A stretch of DNA of 64,000 bases from Tillus elongatus (taxonomy: Eukaryota; Arthropoda; Insecta; Coleoptera; Cleridae), in NCBI GenBank assembly GCA_964006375.1, contig OZ023265.1:159166118-159230117 (forward strand), written 5' to 3'. The notes under the pieces were generated by a model. That model was not told the origin of the DNA. It ran no database searches and worked only from the letters and a program-made list of their open reading frames with translations. A program made the position numbers and the translations under genes. Positions 28,935 through 61,349 of this stretch are shown in pieces. How positions within the stretch are numbered: the first letter of the stretch is position 1; each line of letters begins with the position of its first letter.

Positions 28935-29268
28935 TGTGGCGGTGGTTCCGACCGCAGTGTTTCCGTCAACACTACTCTATGTTTCTCTTGACAGCTAAAC
29001 GTTACGTTACGTTATTCGACAGCAAGCTGTCAAGAACTACTATATAAGAGACACCAGGGATCTCTCTCTCTCTCTCCTCGCTACCAACCGACTCAGTGAA
29101 GATACGTCTCTCCACGCTCGGTCAGTTATCTGTTATGTACTCATGTACTGTTATTAAAGTGTATTATAGTTAAATGTATCGTATAGTTTATCCAGTTAGT
29201 GAAGTAATAAAGTTATATTAAATGTTTACGTATGGATTTAATATCAACAAGTGCAATTAACATTCATA
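28935..29268 (+). repeat. Gypsy 5' LTR (334 bp)
   Basis: TGTGGCGGTGGTTCC...AACATTCATA. Contains TATATAAGAG near 29041 as a likely TATA box and AATAAAG near 29206. It appears base-for-base identical to the 3' LTR on reading. Confidence 0.92.
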
Positions 29269-29269
29269 T

Positions 29270-29281
29270 TGGTGACCCCGT
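29270..29281 (+). promoter_or_regulatory. Primer-binding site, tRNA-Trp type
   Basis: TGGTGACCCCG begins 2 bases after the 5' LTR; this is the complement of the tRNA-Trp 3' end. Confidence 0.75.
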
Positions 29282-29419
29282 GCCGCAAGCCGAAGATGCC
29301 CAGCCTGATGTTCCAGCCGACATCGCCTAACTTCCACGCACGTGCTCATGCCTACAGAAAACGAATATCTAAACAGGTCAGTCTTTTCTAATTTAAAAAT
29401 TATCTGATTTTTTTTCACA

Positions 29420-30190
29420 ATGGCCGAAGATTCTTCAAGCAGCAATATCATGGCAAGGGTTGCAATAAAATTACCTCCTATATGGAGACGTAACGTGAAA
29501 ATCTGGCAAATGCAGGTTGACGCCCAGTTTGATATATCGCAGATCAGTTCTGAAAAGACAAAATTCAGTCATGTACTCGCTATACTCGATCCTGATGTCG
29601 CAGAGTCAATTTCAGATTTTTTAACCCAACCATTATCATCAACCCCCTATTCAGATCTAATGAAACGTCTTTTATTAGAATTTGAAGAGTCCGATAGTCG
29701 CAAACTAAATAAACTTTTAACAGAATTAGAATTAGGCGACAGAAAACCATCGCAACTTTTACGCGAAATGAAGTTTTTAGCTGGTAGTCAGATTGGAGAA
29801 AATTTCCTTAAAATTTTATTTCTACAACGTTTACCAGTCAACGTTCGTTCAATTTTGGCTTTGAGCAACGATTCTCTAGAAAATTTGTCGGTTACAGCAG
29901 ACAAAATCGTGGAATTTTCCGGAGATAAATACAACGTGGCTGAAATTCAGTCACGCGAGCCCGACAAGCTAGCCAAATTAGAAGCGCAATTAGAGAAGCT
30001 AACAGCATCAGTCAACGAATTGCGAACGCGTTCCCGTTCTACCTCCCGAGAAAGACCCAAGCTTTCTCGAAATTCCATAACCGCAAATTCCTCAACCTCC
30101 ACGTGTTGGTATCATGAACGATTTGGCAACAAGGCCAAACGTTGCATCCAACCTTGCAATTTCAAAGCAAAACATGTGTCGGAAAACTAA
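29420..30190 (+). CDS. gag: Gypsy Gag polyprotein, intact
   Basis: 256 codons. Structural protein that forms the particle in which the element RNA is reverse transcribed. The N-terminal two thirds is the capsid-like region common to insect gypsy elements ([72 protein letters not shown]). A basic Arg/Ser segment follows, then [18 protein letters not shown]: a Cys-X2-His-X9-Cys-X3-Cys finger, the CHCC variant reported for CsRn1-like elements rather than CCHC. The first ATG lies 151 bases after the LTR. It ends TAA at 30190, overlapping the pol open frame by up to 49 bases in the -1 frame. No canonical slippery heptamer was identified; GGAAAAC just before the stop is the nearest. Confidence 0.9.
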   Translation: MAEDSSSSNIMARVAIKLPPIWRRNVKIWQMQVDAQFDISQISSEKTKFSHVLAILDPDVAESISDFLTQPLSSTPYSDLMKRLLLEFEESDSRKLNKLLTELELGDRKPSQLLREMKFLAGSQIGENFLKILFLQRLPVNVRSILALSNDSLENLSVTADKIVEFSGDKYNVAEIQSREPDKLAKLEAQLEKLTASVNELRTRSRSTSRERPKLSRNSITANSSTSTCWYHERFGNKAKRCIQPCNFKAKHVSEN

Positions 30191-33100
30191 TAAGGCACTC
30201 CCTCCACGCGGCAGGAGACGAGAGCCACCTAACACGCCGCCTTTTTATTTTTGATAGACGCTCTAATATGAAATTTCTAATCGACTCTGGAGCAGATATT
30301 TCAGTTATTCCACCCACTCACGACCAACGGAAATTTCAATCGAAACGTACCTTGTATGCTGCAAACGGGACCCCTATTCATACCTATGGCGAACAACTAT
30401 TAGATTTGGATCTAGGTTTACGCCGTAGGTTCTGCTGGCCCTTCACACTTGCCGATATCAAGCAACCAATTATAGGCGCTGATTTCCTAGCAGAGTTTGC
30501 TTTACTTGTGGATATGAAACATAGACGTTTAATCGATACAAAGACAAACCTCTCTAAGACCGGTGCTAACCCACCACCAGGAATTAATTCTAAAATTCAT
30601 CTTGTAGACCCGACACACCAGTACTTCAAATTGCTACAACAATTTCCTGACCTTTTTAAGGAAACTTCTTCTAGCAACCTTCCAGAGGTTGAGTTCTTCC
30701 ATACTATAAGTACGGAAGGACCACCTGTCACTGCAAAAGCTAGAAGATTGCCCCCAGAAAAGCTAGCTCAAGCAAAGTTAGAATTCCAGCACATGATGGA
30801 CTTGGGAATTTGTAGACCCTCCAAAAGTCCATGGTCAAGCCCCCTCCACATGGTGCAAAAAAAGGATGGCTCATGGAGACCATGTGGGGATTACCGAGCA
30901 CTAAACGCTAAAACAATCCCAGACAAATATCCCATTCCAAATTTGCAGGATTTTAATGCCCAGTTAGAAGGCAAACGTATTTTTTCAAAATTAGATATCA
31001 TTCGCGCTTTCCATCACATCCCAGTAGCACCTCAAGATATTCCCAAAACAGCAGTCATAACTCCATTTGGGTTATTCGAATTTGTTAAAACCCCATTTGG
31101 CCTTCGTAATTCAGCACAAACATTTCAAAGATATTTACATTCAATTTTAAGACATCTTGACTTTGCCTACTCCTACCTTGACGATATTCTCGTTGCATCA
31201 GCCTCTGAAAAAGAACATCAAGAGCATCTAGCAAAACTTTTTCAGACACTTCAAGACAACGGCATCCGTATCAATTCATCTAAATGTGAATTCGGAGTGG
31301 CCGAAATTTCATTTTTAGGTTTTCGTGTAAATAAATCTGGATTATTTCCACTTCCTGAACGCATCAAAGCTATTACCGACCTACCTCTTCCCGATACCAT
31401 TGAAAAACTCAGAAGATTTCTAGGTCTCATAAATTTCTACCGTCGTTCTCTTCCACGTGCTGCGGAAATTCAGCAACCACTATTCGACCTCTGCCAGAAT
31501 CCCAAAAAACGCGACAAACGTAAAATCGAGTGGACTCCTCAGACTCGAGAAGCATTCGAACGTTTGAAAGAGGCACTAAAAAACGCTACACTAATAGCTC
31601 ATCCGTCTTCTTCGCTACCACTGATTCTCCATGTCGATGCTTCTGATTATGCCGTAGGCGCTTCCCTCCAACAACTACGTGATCAAACACTAGAACCCCT
31701 AGGTTTCTACTCCAAAAAGCTTACTTCAGCCCAAAAATCTTACAGCACCTACGATCGCGAACTTCTAGCTGCTTATCAGGCAGTTAAATACTTTAGATAT
31801 ACCCTAGAAGGTCGCCATTTCACCATTTATACGGACCACAAACCTTTGACATACGCTTTTGAACAACGCGTCGATAAAGCATCTCCAAGGCAACTACGAC
31901 ATTTAGACTTCCTAGGTCAATTTACCACAGACATTCGCTACATACCAGGTCCTACAAACATTCCCGCAGACTATTGTTCTCGCATTGAAACAATTTCACT
32001 TTCTTCCACTGTGTCACTCCAAGAAATTGCGCAAGCTCAGTCATCTTGTGAGGAACTCAAACACCTTCTGCAGTCTAAATCTTCCTCATACAAATTTCAA
32101 AACATGCCTCTTGACAACGGATTGAATCTTATTTGCGAATCTTCTTCAAAGAAACTTCGCCCATTCATTCCGCTCAAATTTCGCCGAAAGATTTTCGATT
32201 CGATCCACAATTTATCTCACCCAGGCATATCAGCTTCAGTCGATCTGGTCCAGGATAGATTTTGTTGGCCCAAATTGAAACGCGATGTATCTCTTTGGTC
32301 TAAAACTTGCATTCCCTGCCAGAAAGTCAAGATATGGAGACACACTTCCAGTCCCATTGCACAATACACCCCAGCCACGAGAAGATTCTCGCATATAAAT
32401 GTTGACATTGTGGGACCATTACCACTATCACAAGGTCAACGCTATCTGTTAACAATAATAGACAGATTTTCTCGATGGCCCGAAGCAATTCCATTGTCAG
32501 ATATTACAGCAGAAACAGTAGCGAACACTATTTTATCATGCTGGATCTCTCGTTTCGGTGTTCCGCAATACATCACCACAGACAGAGGTAAACAATTCGA
32601 TTGCCACCTTTTCACACACCTCACTAAAACACTAGGTGCAGACCACATCAAGACCACAGCTTACCACCCAGCAGCAAATGGTGTAATCGAGAGATGGCAT
32701 AGAGTTCTGAAACAGGCCTTGAAAGCTCATATGGACGAAAACTGGGTCGCTAAATTGCCAATTGTGTTACTAGGACTCAGATCGTACATAATTCCAGAAT
32801 ATCGCTCAACACCCGCTGAAATAGTCTATGGAGAATCAATCAAACTTCCCACCGACTTTTTCAACAGCACACAAGCTCATGATGTTCCACCACTTATATC
32901 TCAGCTGAAAGAAGACATAAGGAAACTTCGACCAGTACCTTTTAAACATCATACTGCAAAAAAGGTATTTGTCCATCCTAAGCTTATGGAAGCTCCTTTT
33001 GTTTTTGTTCGCATTGATATTCCGCGAAAAACTCTCGAACCAGTTTATGACGGCCCCTTTGAAGTGTTATCCCGAACTGACAAAGTCTTCAAAATCAAGA

Positions 33101-33363
33101 AATCACACGGAGAAGAGACAATTTCTGTTGACCGTCTTAAACCCGCATTCATTCTTTGTGATAACGAACAGACAACTTTCCAGCCTCAGAGACATCCTAG
33201 TGAAACTAAAAGTGACAGTGAAAGTCCAACACCTAGTGAAACTGAAAGTGACAGTGAAAGTCCAACACCCAGTGAAACTGAAAGTGACAGTGAAGTTCCC
33301 GTTCCCGTTCAAACTACACGCCATGGACGTACAGTTCGATTTCCACGAAGATACTTGAACTAA
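30142..33363 (+). CDS. pol: Gypsy Pol polyprotein, intact (PR-RT-RH-IN)
   Basis: 1,073 codons, open throughout. Aspartic protease: [13 protein letters not shown] (DSG at residues 48-50). Reverse transcriptase: [15 protein letters not shown] and [10 protein letters not shown] (YLDD near 344-347). RNase [13 protein letters not shown] and [11 protein letters not shown] (about 500-580). Integrase: His689 and His693, Cys723 and Cys726 form the HHCC finger; catalytic D755, D814 and E850 (DD35E). A GPY/F-like module follows ([13 protein letters not shown]). The C-terminus has three near-identical copies of a Ser/Glu-rich 13-residue unit ([12 protein letters not shown]) and no chromodomain was seen. 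Translation presumably needs a -1 frameshift from gag; the first ATG may not be used. All catalytic residues are intact, so the copy may be competent. Confidence 0.92.
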   Translation: MHPTLQFQSKTCVGKLIRHSLHAAGDESHLTRRLFIFDRRSNMKFLIDSGADISVIPPTHDQRKFQSKRTLYAANGTPIHTYGEQLLDLDLGLRRRFCWPFTLADIKQPIIGADFLAEFALLVDMKHRRLIDTKTNLSKTGANPPPGINSKIHLVDPTHQYFKLLQQFPDLFKETSSSNLPEVEFFHTISTEGPPVTAKARRLPPEKLAQAKLEFQHMMDLGICRPSKSPWSSPLHMVQKKDGSWRPCGDYRALNAKTIPDKYPIPNLQDFNAQLEGKRIFSKLDIIRAFHHIPVAPQDIPKTAVITPFGLFEFVKTPFGLRNSAQTFQRYLHSILRHLDFAYSYLDDILVASASEKEHQEHLAKLFQTLQDNGIRINSSKCEFGVAEISFLGFRVNKSGLFPLPERIKAITDLPLPDTIEKLRRFLGLINFYRRSLPRAAEIQQPLFDLCQNPKKRDKRKIEWTPQTREAFERLKEALKNATLIAHPSSSLPLILHVDASDYAVGASLQQLRDQTLEPLGFYSKKLTSAQKSYSTYDRELLAAYQAVKYFRYTLEGRHFTIYTDHKPLTYAFEQRVDKASPRQLRHLDFLGQFTTDIRYIPGPTNIPADYCSRIETISLSSTVSLQEIAQAQSSCEELKHLLQSKSSSYKFQNMPLDNGLNLICESSSKKLRPFIPLKFRRKIFDSIHNLSHPGISASVDLVQDRFCWPKLKRDVSLWSKTCIPCQKVKIWRHTSSPIAQYTPATRRFSHINVDIVGPLPLSQGQRYLLTIIDRFSRWPEAIPLSDITAETVANTILSCWISRFGVPQYITTDRGKQFDCHLFTHLTKTLGADHIKTTAYHPAANGVIERWHRVLKQALKAHMDENWVAKLPIVLLGLRSYIIPEYRSTPAEIVYGESIKLPTDFFNSTQAHDVPPLISQLKEDIRKLRPVPFKHHTAKKVFVHPKLMEAPFVFVRIDIPRKTLEPVYDGPFEVLSRTDKVFKIKKSHGEETISVDRLKPAFILCDNEQTTFQPQRHPSETKSDSESPTPSETESDSESPTPSETESDSEVPVPVQTTRHGRTVRFPRRYLN

Positions 33364-33375
33364 TAGCGTTGCCAC

Positions 33376-33388
33376 TGAGAGGGGAGTA
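33376..33388 (+). promoter_or_regulatory. Polypurine tract
   Basis: GAGAGGGGAGTA directly precedes the 3' LTR, as expected for the plus-strand primer. Confidence 0.7.
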
Positions 33389-33722
33389 TGTGGCGGTGGT
33401 TCCGACCGCAGTGTTTCCGTCAACACTACTCTATGTTTCTCTTGACAGCTAAACGTTACGTTACGTTATTCGACAGCAAGCTGTCAAGAACTACTATATA
33501 AGAGACACCAGGGATCTCTCTCTCTCTCTCCTCGCTACCAACCGACTCAGTGAAGATACGTCTCTCCACGCTCGGTCAGTTATCTGTTATGTACTCATGT
33601 ACTGTTATTAAAGTGTATTATAGTTAAATGTATCGTATAGTTTATCCAGTTAGTGAAGTAATAAAGTTATATTAAATGTTTACGTATGGATTTAATATCA
33701 ACAAGTGCAATTAACATTCATA
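33389..33722 (+). repeat. Gypsy 3' LTR (334 bp)
   Basis: Same length and apparently the same sequence as the 5' LTR, followed by the GAGTC duplication. Confidence 0.92.
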
Positions 33723-33727
33723 GAGTC

Positions 33728-34327
33728 TTATAATAGTATTTACTTAGATGTTTTAGGAATTATAAACTAGTCATTTCTAACAAATTTATTATATGAGGGG
33801 TCTTTACGTAAATGTCCATGGCACAGCAAGAATCAATATAAATATCATTATTTATCACGTCTTGGGACGTTAGACGTTAGAACTTTTATTGCTACACAGG
33901 GAGTGTTTCTAAGAACTTCATAACATAACGCAGCTCATAAAATTTCGGTAAAGAAATTTGCCTTTATTCTGTACATATGGTTTGTTATAACATTATGCTT
34001 TTATTCTTTCTTAGAAAGATCTCTATCTCTAGTTACATTTTCGGTTCACTGGTCATCTTTATCAGTCCACGTTTAAAAACTGTGCAAACAACAGTCAACA
34101 GTATAAAAAATTGAGTTTGAGTTTTAAAAAAAATTGGAAGATATATAGTATTAATTGTTTATTTACTTATTTTAATATTCGTTGTTTTAAAATTAGTTTC
34201 AAAAATTTCAAAGGGCTGTAACTTGGAGGAGAAGGGGTTTCAAGAAAAACTTAATAAAAAGACACCCCTTATTTTTCGCCAAAGAATCACCTGTAAAATT
34301 TTTCGCATCAATTTGGAAACACCATGT

Positions 34328-34328
<1 letters not shown>
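33728..34328. other. hAT-B interior, AT-rich, no coding frame
   Basis: Ends CATCAATTTGGAAACACCATG next to TA repeats, resembling a Tc1/mariner inverted-repeat end, so a half element may have joined here. Confidence 0.4.

Positions 34329-34421
<93 letters not shown>
34329..34421. repeat. (TA)n microsatellite
   Basis: About 46 TA units within hAT-B. Confidence 0.95.
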
Positions 34422-34426
<5 letters not shown>

Positions 34427-35186
34427 TTTAATTTTTTATATTTAAATGTATATAGATATTAAAAAATGTTGTATCATTATATTTTTTTATCAATTTGATA
34501 ACTATTATCAGACAAACGAAAATGACGTGTTAACTGTTTTCTTAGGTAATGTATATAAATTTAAATAAATAAGTACTTTAATTTCAATTGAAATAACCCT
34601 ATTTTGCGTTGTCTATAGTGAAAGTAATAACACGTTTTTACAGAAATTCATCTTTTCACCCAACATTTTTTATTATTAAATATTTGGCTTTACATACTAG
34701 TGTGAAACTCAACTGTTTCAAAAATAACAGCTTCTCAGTTTAACAGAATAACTCTGTGTAGTAGTGTCCGTATGCCGTATCCCCATCAACAACCGGTTAA
34801 AGTTAAAATTAAACCGTTTTATTGTACCGAAGATCGTACGTCCCTAAAGCTGTGAGCGAGAGCGAGCACACTAGTATAAATAATAATGTTATGAAGTACA
34901 GTCCGCTCTATACTGTATAACCATACATATTTAGCATTACCAATCTCAAGGCTATTCATCCCGTTAAATGGTTAAATAACAGTTGCCGATGAAAACCGAT
35001 GTTTATTCATCGTACCTAGTTGCAGTAGAACTGAAACAGACACGACTCCGAATTCTAGTTTAGTGTAAAAAGCGTTACTTTTTAAGCTGTTATTTTTATA
35101 AATCCATAACTGGTGGTTACCGTTACGGCTCGGTAACCGTTTAAAAATAGCTGACAGTTAAATAACGACCCATCACTCGTTACGGC

Positions 35187-35340
35187 GGTCCCTTAAAATT
35201 TGTCCTGTTTTAGAAAAAAGTCTTTCGCACGGAACAGACGTAGCGACAATCCCGAACTTCTACCCGCATCGAAGTTACTTTGTTGTCCGTAGCCAGTTGC
35301 TTCAAGGATATTTTGCTTTCCCAGGTTAGTTTAGGGTCGG
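35187..35340 (-). pseudogene. hAT-A transposase dimerisation domain (first half)
   Basis: Minus strand encodes FGIVATSVPCERLFSKTGQ then ILRDRRN (about 35240-35187), the conserved C-terminal hAT dimerisation motif with SVPCERLFSKTGQ. The frame is shifted upstream near 35260 (NLKYFKTDPKLTWESK). hAT transposases use this domain to multimerise. The copy is truncated upstream and split by hAT-B. Confidence 0.8.
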
Positions 35341-35410
35341 TTTTAAAATATTTCAGATTCCTACTGTCTGAGATGATGTATATCTCTCTATTTCTGATTC
35401 TTCTTTGTAT

Positions 35411-35980
35411 TCACTCCTGTACACAGGGATTTGAACCAAGGATTTCTGCTTGGAAGATGGTGGAAGTTTTTCCTAGGGACTTAGCGAGTCTAGAGTTAGG
35501 TCCTTTAATCCACAGTCCTGCTCCCTCCATTTGTTTAGACCTGTCTGTATACCATACAGTTGCACTGTCTCTGTCCAATGTCTGGCGGTCATTTATGATA
35601 ACGTCGAATGGAATTATGACGTAGAGTTTGGCTGGCATTTGGTCTGTTGGTTTGGCAGTGACTCCAGTGAAATAATTTTCAGGATTTTCAAGTGGCTAAC
35701 CATGTTCCCTGGTTTGAATTTGTCTAGTTGGAATATCCTTGAGGCAATTAGTGCAGCTTCTCTTTTCACGCATATGTGCAGTGGAGCAAGATTCAGCATT
35801 GCCGCCATTGCAGCTGTGGGGCATGATGCCATAGCTCCCGTTAATCCAAGACAGATCAGCCTCTGCAATTTTTTGCAATTTGCCTTGTGTTGAGGCTTGT
35901 TCCGTTTTTGGCCACGATACTATAGATGCGTATCCGACCATGGGTCTGACCACAGTTTGGTATAGCCAATATACCATCCT
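35411..35980 (-). pseudogene. LINE fragment: RT thumb and RNase H start (I/LOA/R1 group)
   Basis: Minus strand, in changing frames: LYQTVVRPMVGYASIVSWPK (near 35960), LQRLICLGLTGAMASCPTAA (near 35870), LNLAPLHICVKREAAL, then VWYTDRSKQMEGAG (TDxS of RNase H, near 35550) and LGKTSTIFQAEI. This matches the order RT thumb then RNase H of the family at 63100-64000. At least three frameshifts; inactive. Confidence 0.78.
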
Positions 35981-36060
35981 GGGATATTAAAGTCAAATAA
36001 AGCAATCATCACAGCTTTTTAATTTTCAGTATATTTTCATTTCAAAAAAAAAACGATTAA

Positions 36061-37040
36061 GAAGTAAGGTCAGGTCACAAGTTTACAGTGGTAATCGTCG
36101 ACCGCGAGGCATGGCAAGACGAGACGCCGGGCCTACCACGGGAAGCGGTCGTCTGGTTCACGGACGGATCCGGCGGGGAGCGTGGGACGGGGGCAGGCGT
36201 TTATTCGGAAGGACCGAGTGTAAGTCACAGTATTTCCCTCTGAGCTCATGCAACGGTCTTTCAGGCCGAAATGTACGCTATCTTGCACTGCGTGCGAGAT
36301 AACAAGAGGAGGGGCTACACCAACAAGCGGATCCTCATAGCCACAGACTGGCAGCACTTAAGGGCCTAAGTACTCCACGGGTAAATTCCAGATTGGTAAG
36401 TGAATGCCGAGACGAGACGAGCGACCTCGCTGGGCAGAATGAGGTCAAACTCATCTGTGTGCCGGGTCACTCGGGGGTCAAAGACAATGAACAAGCTTAC
36501 AGTCTCGCGAGGAGAGAATTAGCAGAACCATTTATGGGACCAAAACCGGTCCTGGGCGTGACGAAGAGCACTGCCAGGGGATCCATTAAGTCCTGGGTCA
36601 GAAACGAACATAAGATGTACTGGGCAGACTGTCCAGGGCTCAGACATGGAAAGTCAGTAATTGAGTAACCCAGTTCAAAGAGAGCTGTGGAGCTCCTCTT
36701 AGTAGAGGACAGCTCAGGAACATAACAGGACTCTTGACGGGACACATGGCTGTCAAGAAACACCTGCATAAAATGGGGCGGTTCGAGGGGGACCTAGCAT
36801 GCAGACTCTGCGGAGAGGGAGAGGAATCAGCCCAGCACATCTTGTGCGAGTGTAAAGCTCTGGACCGCAAAAGACAACTGATCTACAGACAGCCTAGACC
36901 GGAGACAGGCGCAATATAAAACTTCACCCTACCAATTGCTGTGCAGACTAGTTCAAGGCACAGTGATTTTGGTATGGGTGGAGTAGAAAAGACAAAGGGC
37001 ATGCACAATAAGCCAAAGGTTGCGGTGCTATCGGGGCGCC
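36061..37040 (+). pseudogene. LINE fragment: RNase H and Cys/His tail, second copy
   Basis: Homologous to 2400-3330. Contains WFTDGSGGERGTGAGVYSEG, VFQAEMYAILHCVRDN, IATDWQ (catalytic Asp kept, unlike the 2.6-kb copy, but followed by a frameshift), VKLICVPGHSGVKDN and CRLCGEGEESAQHILCECKA. It starts and ends in the same places as the 2.4-kb copy. Frameshifted and dead. Confidence 0.8.
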
Positions 37041-37211
37041 AAAGACGCGGGGGAGAAAAAAAAGGTCAGGTCAAGTCAAAAATTTCTCAATTAAAGCGCA
37101 TAGTATGCGTGATCCAACTAATTTCAATTAAGCTTAGCAGATCTGTTCCTTTACTAAAAACCTTGGATGGCAACATTTTCAATACAAATAAATGTGTTTT
37201 TGTGATTTTTT

Positions 37212-37590
37212 TTTAGAAAGAATTCACTTTTGAATTTTCAAAAAATTTCTTCAAATGATAACGAACTCAGCTCAAAACATAATGGGCCGATTGTGATAAA
37301 ATTTGGCACACACCTTCCTTTTGTGAGTGGCTTGGACAAGTTCGTTGGCCAGGAAAATCGGACCAGGTTCTCCGGAAAAATTTTAGGTTTTCTTTTGTAA
37401 AAAAAATATCTCCGAAAGTAACAAAGCTATGGTAACCAAATTTGATACGTAGGTTTATGCTATAAAAAGTAAACTATACACCCAAATTCAGATCTCTATG
37501 TTACAAGAAACAAAATTATAAGCATTTATTTAAAAAAAAATCCATATCTATGAAAATTAACTACCATAACGCTTTGCTGCGTTCAGACTT
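37212..37590 (-). mobile_element. Copy of the hairpin/(TA)n family lacking the TA tract
   Basis: Reverse orientation: AATTCACTTTTGAATTTTCA remnant of the tail, GGAAAATCGGACCAGGTTC body, and hairpin end AACTACCATAACGCTTTGCTGCG, where two hairpin bases are lost. The microsatellite is deleted. Confidence 0.65.
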
Positions 37591-38069
37591 TTTTCGAAGT
37601 AATTTGGTTTATTCTCGGAAAGATAATGTATCAGAAACTAAGAATGTTGCCTTAATAAATATGTATCAATATTGAACCGTATCTAAACTTGCGTGCATAG
37701 AAATCGGCCCACTGTAAACTTTTCACTGTAACTATCTTTTTTTTAAGTATTAATCAGATCAAAAAAAAGAAATATGCTGTTCGAAAGGCAGTTTAATGCT
37801 TTGATATGAGATTACATTTTTTATCAAAATTTATTTCGGCATCTTGGGTTTAACATAGTGATATCAAAGCATGAAGCAAATTAACTTTTTTTATTACATA
37901 TGATATTGTAGAGGTCGATACTTGATGTAAATCCATTATCAACTTAGATAAATAAACAAATTGATTTACACTATTTTATTCAATGTATAACTACTGCAAT
38001 TTCGCTGATGTTCTCAGCTTTGTCAAATACAGAATCTTTATTAAACAAATATAGGGTTATTGACAATTA
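37591..38069. other. Unassigned AT-rich DNA
   Basis: No gene recognised. Confidence 0.4.
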
Positions 38070-38094
38070 GAAACTGACCGCTTAATTTTTCATA

Positions 38095-38960
38095 ATGGGT
38101 ATGACCCCTCTTTCGCTAATTACTTCTGTCATGATTAGGCATAGATTTAATCAAGTTAGCTACTGTTTCTTGTGGGATGCTATGCCACTCTTTTCTGCAG
38201 CAATAAGCGCTGGAGTCGCGTTAGGGCACGCAATCGAGCTCGAATTCTTCGTTATAACTTACCCCATAAATCTTCAATCGGATTTAGGTAAGGGCTGCAA
38301 GTTGACCATTCCATAACCTGAAAACCGACTTCTGTAATGTAATGTTGCATGATTCTTGAGTTGTGCGGCCTCGCATTTCCATGTATAAATATTAATTGGC
38401 CTCCAATGTAGTCGACGTAAAGCACCACATGAACTGCTAAAATATCCTCGATGTACTTAGCACTCGTTAAACCTCCTCTCCCGTCACTACGGTTGCCACT
38501 ACAGATGAAGACATAATCGGTTCGTGCTCCCATAGAAATTTCACTCTAGATCATGCAGGGATCACCTCCATCAGGAACCCGCTCTTCAGTGCAGCATTCT
38601 GCAAAACGCTCTCTTGGTCTGCGGTTCACTTTTCTTCTTCGGTCGCTACCATACAGACATATTTTGCTCTCATCTCAGAACAGAACAGACCCCCATTGTT
38701 CCGATGTCCAATTCAGATGAGCCCGTGCAAAACGCAGGCGTGCTTGGCGATGATATGGGGTAAGTTTTGGACCATTTGCAGGTGTTTTAGGGGTCAGATT
38801 ACTTTCCTGCAGTCTTTGTCTTATCGTCCATTAACTTAATAGCCACATTTCATAGTTCACGGAGTTGTTGCACTTGAACCGCATTAAGGTGACGATTTCT
38901 TAATGTGGTTGACACAATAAAGCGATCATCATGAGCCGTTATAAATCGATTTCTGCCTTT
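38095..38960 (-). pseudogene. Tc1-like (DD34E) transposase remnant
   Basis: Best frame 38533-38252: MGARTDYVFICSGNRSDGRG, YIEDILAVHVVLYVDYIGGQ, FIHGNARPHNSR, CSPYLNPIEDLWG. The second catalytic Asp of the HDNARPH motif is Gly here and the SPDLNP Asp is Tyr; the Glu of NPIE is kept. Spacing of 34 residues fits Tc1 (DD34E). N-terminal remnants continue toward 38960 and the C-terminus (WHSIPQETVANLIKSMP) toward 38140 in other frames. Inactive. Confidence 0.75.
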
Positions 38961-38989
38961 ATCTACATATCAAAGCATATGAAATTGTC

Positions 38990-40111
38990 TTTTTGACAGC
39001 ATATTTCTTTTTTGGGTATAGGGTGGGTTTGTTTGTTTTAGCTCGATTACGCGGCCTCAATCTGCCTACTCCCCAAATCTAATTGGAGATCGTCCCTAAA
39101 GTCTCATTGTGTTCAAAGAGATCTCTCTTAGGTCTAGGCTAATAATTAAAATGAAAGAACGTCACGCAATAGACTGGGCGAATCAATGTTAAGTAATCTA
39201 CTACAGTTAGCAGCTGATTTTTGAAACTGAAAATAATTGTTTCCACTCCCCTATTTCTACGAAACTAGTGCTAAAAGATATTGTTAGTCGGTATAATGAA
39301 TAAATTTCAAAACTATACTTTGGGCAGCTACAAATTTTATGTACCCATTTTTTAATATTTTATTTAATTATACCTACTGATGTTCTGCTAAAATAAATTT
39401 ACCATTAAGTTTATTTTTTGTTTAGCCAAATATTCAGCTTTTTCGTTTTTCTAAGTGTTATTTTATGCCATTCGTTATTCCTCAAAGTTAACAGAACTTA
39501 TATTCTGAAAAGCGCGTGAATATTCGAATTGCCCTTTGGTGAAAGACTGACAACCTAGTAATTCTTATTTTTTTGGATCTGACACCACTGTAGCACTTGA
39601 GCACTTCACTCTTCAGGTCTTCATTGTAGACTTGTAGACTAGAAATATAAATCTGATGTAAATACTATAGGTGGTGGGCTAAGTTCACGTTCTACCTAGA
39701 ATAATAGTTACTTACCTGGAATAATAATAATAGTATTAATAATAGTAAAAAAGAGAATATCTAATCTGTCGTTGGAACTGTCAAAATTAATGAAAGATGG
39801 GTGTTTTTGCAAGAAGAAAGACAGCAGAAATAACCTAGAAAATAATCACTATGACGTTTATTTGGTGAATAAACACGATAAAAATGTAACAAAATAATTA
39901 TTTATACACCGTCTTTTTGCTGTACATATTTATCATGTAATTATTGTTAATTGGCTATTTATTTAACTGCAAAAATAAGGGTACGTATGATAAGAAGTGT
40001 CATGTAAACAAAATAATGGTACAGAGAATAATGACATCTGAATCTGATTGAATGCTCTCATTTCAGTATTATAGAATATTTTAAGTATTATTTATAAACT
40101 GTCAGATAAAA
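38990..40111. other. Upstream region of the SNX13 gene
   Basis: No coding frame recognised. A short AAT-rich run lies at 39721-39750. The promoter should lie in or before this stretch but no distinct core element was identified. Confidence 0.4.
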
Positions 40112-61294
<21,183 letters not shown>

Positions 61295-61349
61295 GTAAGA
61301 TGCTCTTTATTATATTCATCATCATGAATAATTTTTCAAAGGTGTTTGA

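Larger units (their letters stand above)
28935..33722 (+). mobile_element. Full-length Ty3/gypsy retrotransposon, CsRn1 clade
   Basis: A 4,788-bp element flanked by the 5-bp duplication GAGTC (28930-28934 and 33723-33727). LTRs of equal length (334 bp) seem identical. Primer-binding site TGGTGACCCCG matches the 3' end of tRNA-Trp, the primer typical of the CsRn1 clade, and the gag zinc finger is the unusual CHCC type of that clade. Both gag and pol are open. There is no env frame. It lies inside hAT-B. Confidence 0.92.
28619..35178. mobile_element. hAT element B (non-autonomous), 8-bp duplication GTTACGGC
   Basis: Left terminus TAGTGATGGGAAAAACGG, right terminus complement of GAGTGATGGGTCGTTA, flanked by GTTACGGC at 28611-28618 and 35179-35186. 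An 8-bp duplication and AGTGATGGG ends are hAT hallmarks. Without the gypsy insertion it is about 1.76 kb and shows no transposase. Its right 340 bases are homologous, inverted, to the terminal part of element A (28029-28350), so A and B are related families. Confidence 0.82.
28029..35340 (-). mobile_element. hAT element A, host of two nested insertions
   Basis: The terminus TAGTGATGGGTTGTTATTTA at 28029 is followed on the minus-strand model by a 3' UTR and the transposase C-terminus, which is split at 28618/35179 by hAT element B. The distal end is not seen; a LINE fragment begins near 35411. Confidence 0.7.

Noticed and set aside
28935..33722. Endogenous retrovirus with env
   Set aside because: No third frame follows pol; the 3' LTR begins 25 bases after the pol stop. 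It is a plain Ty3/gypsy retrotransposon.
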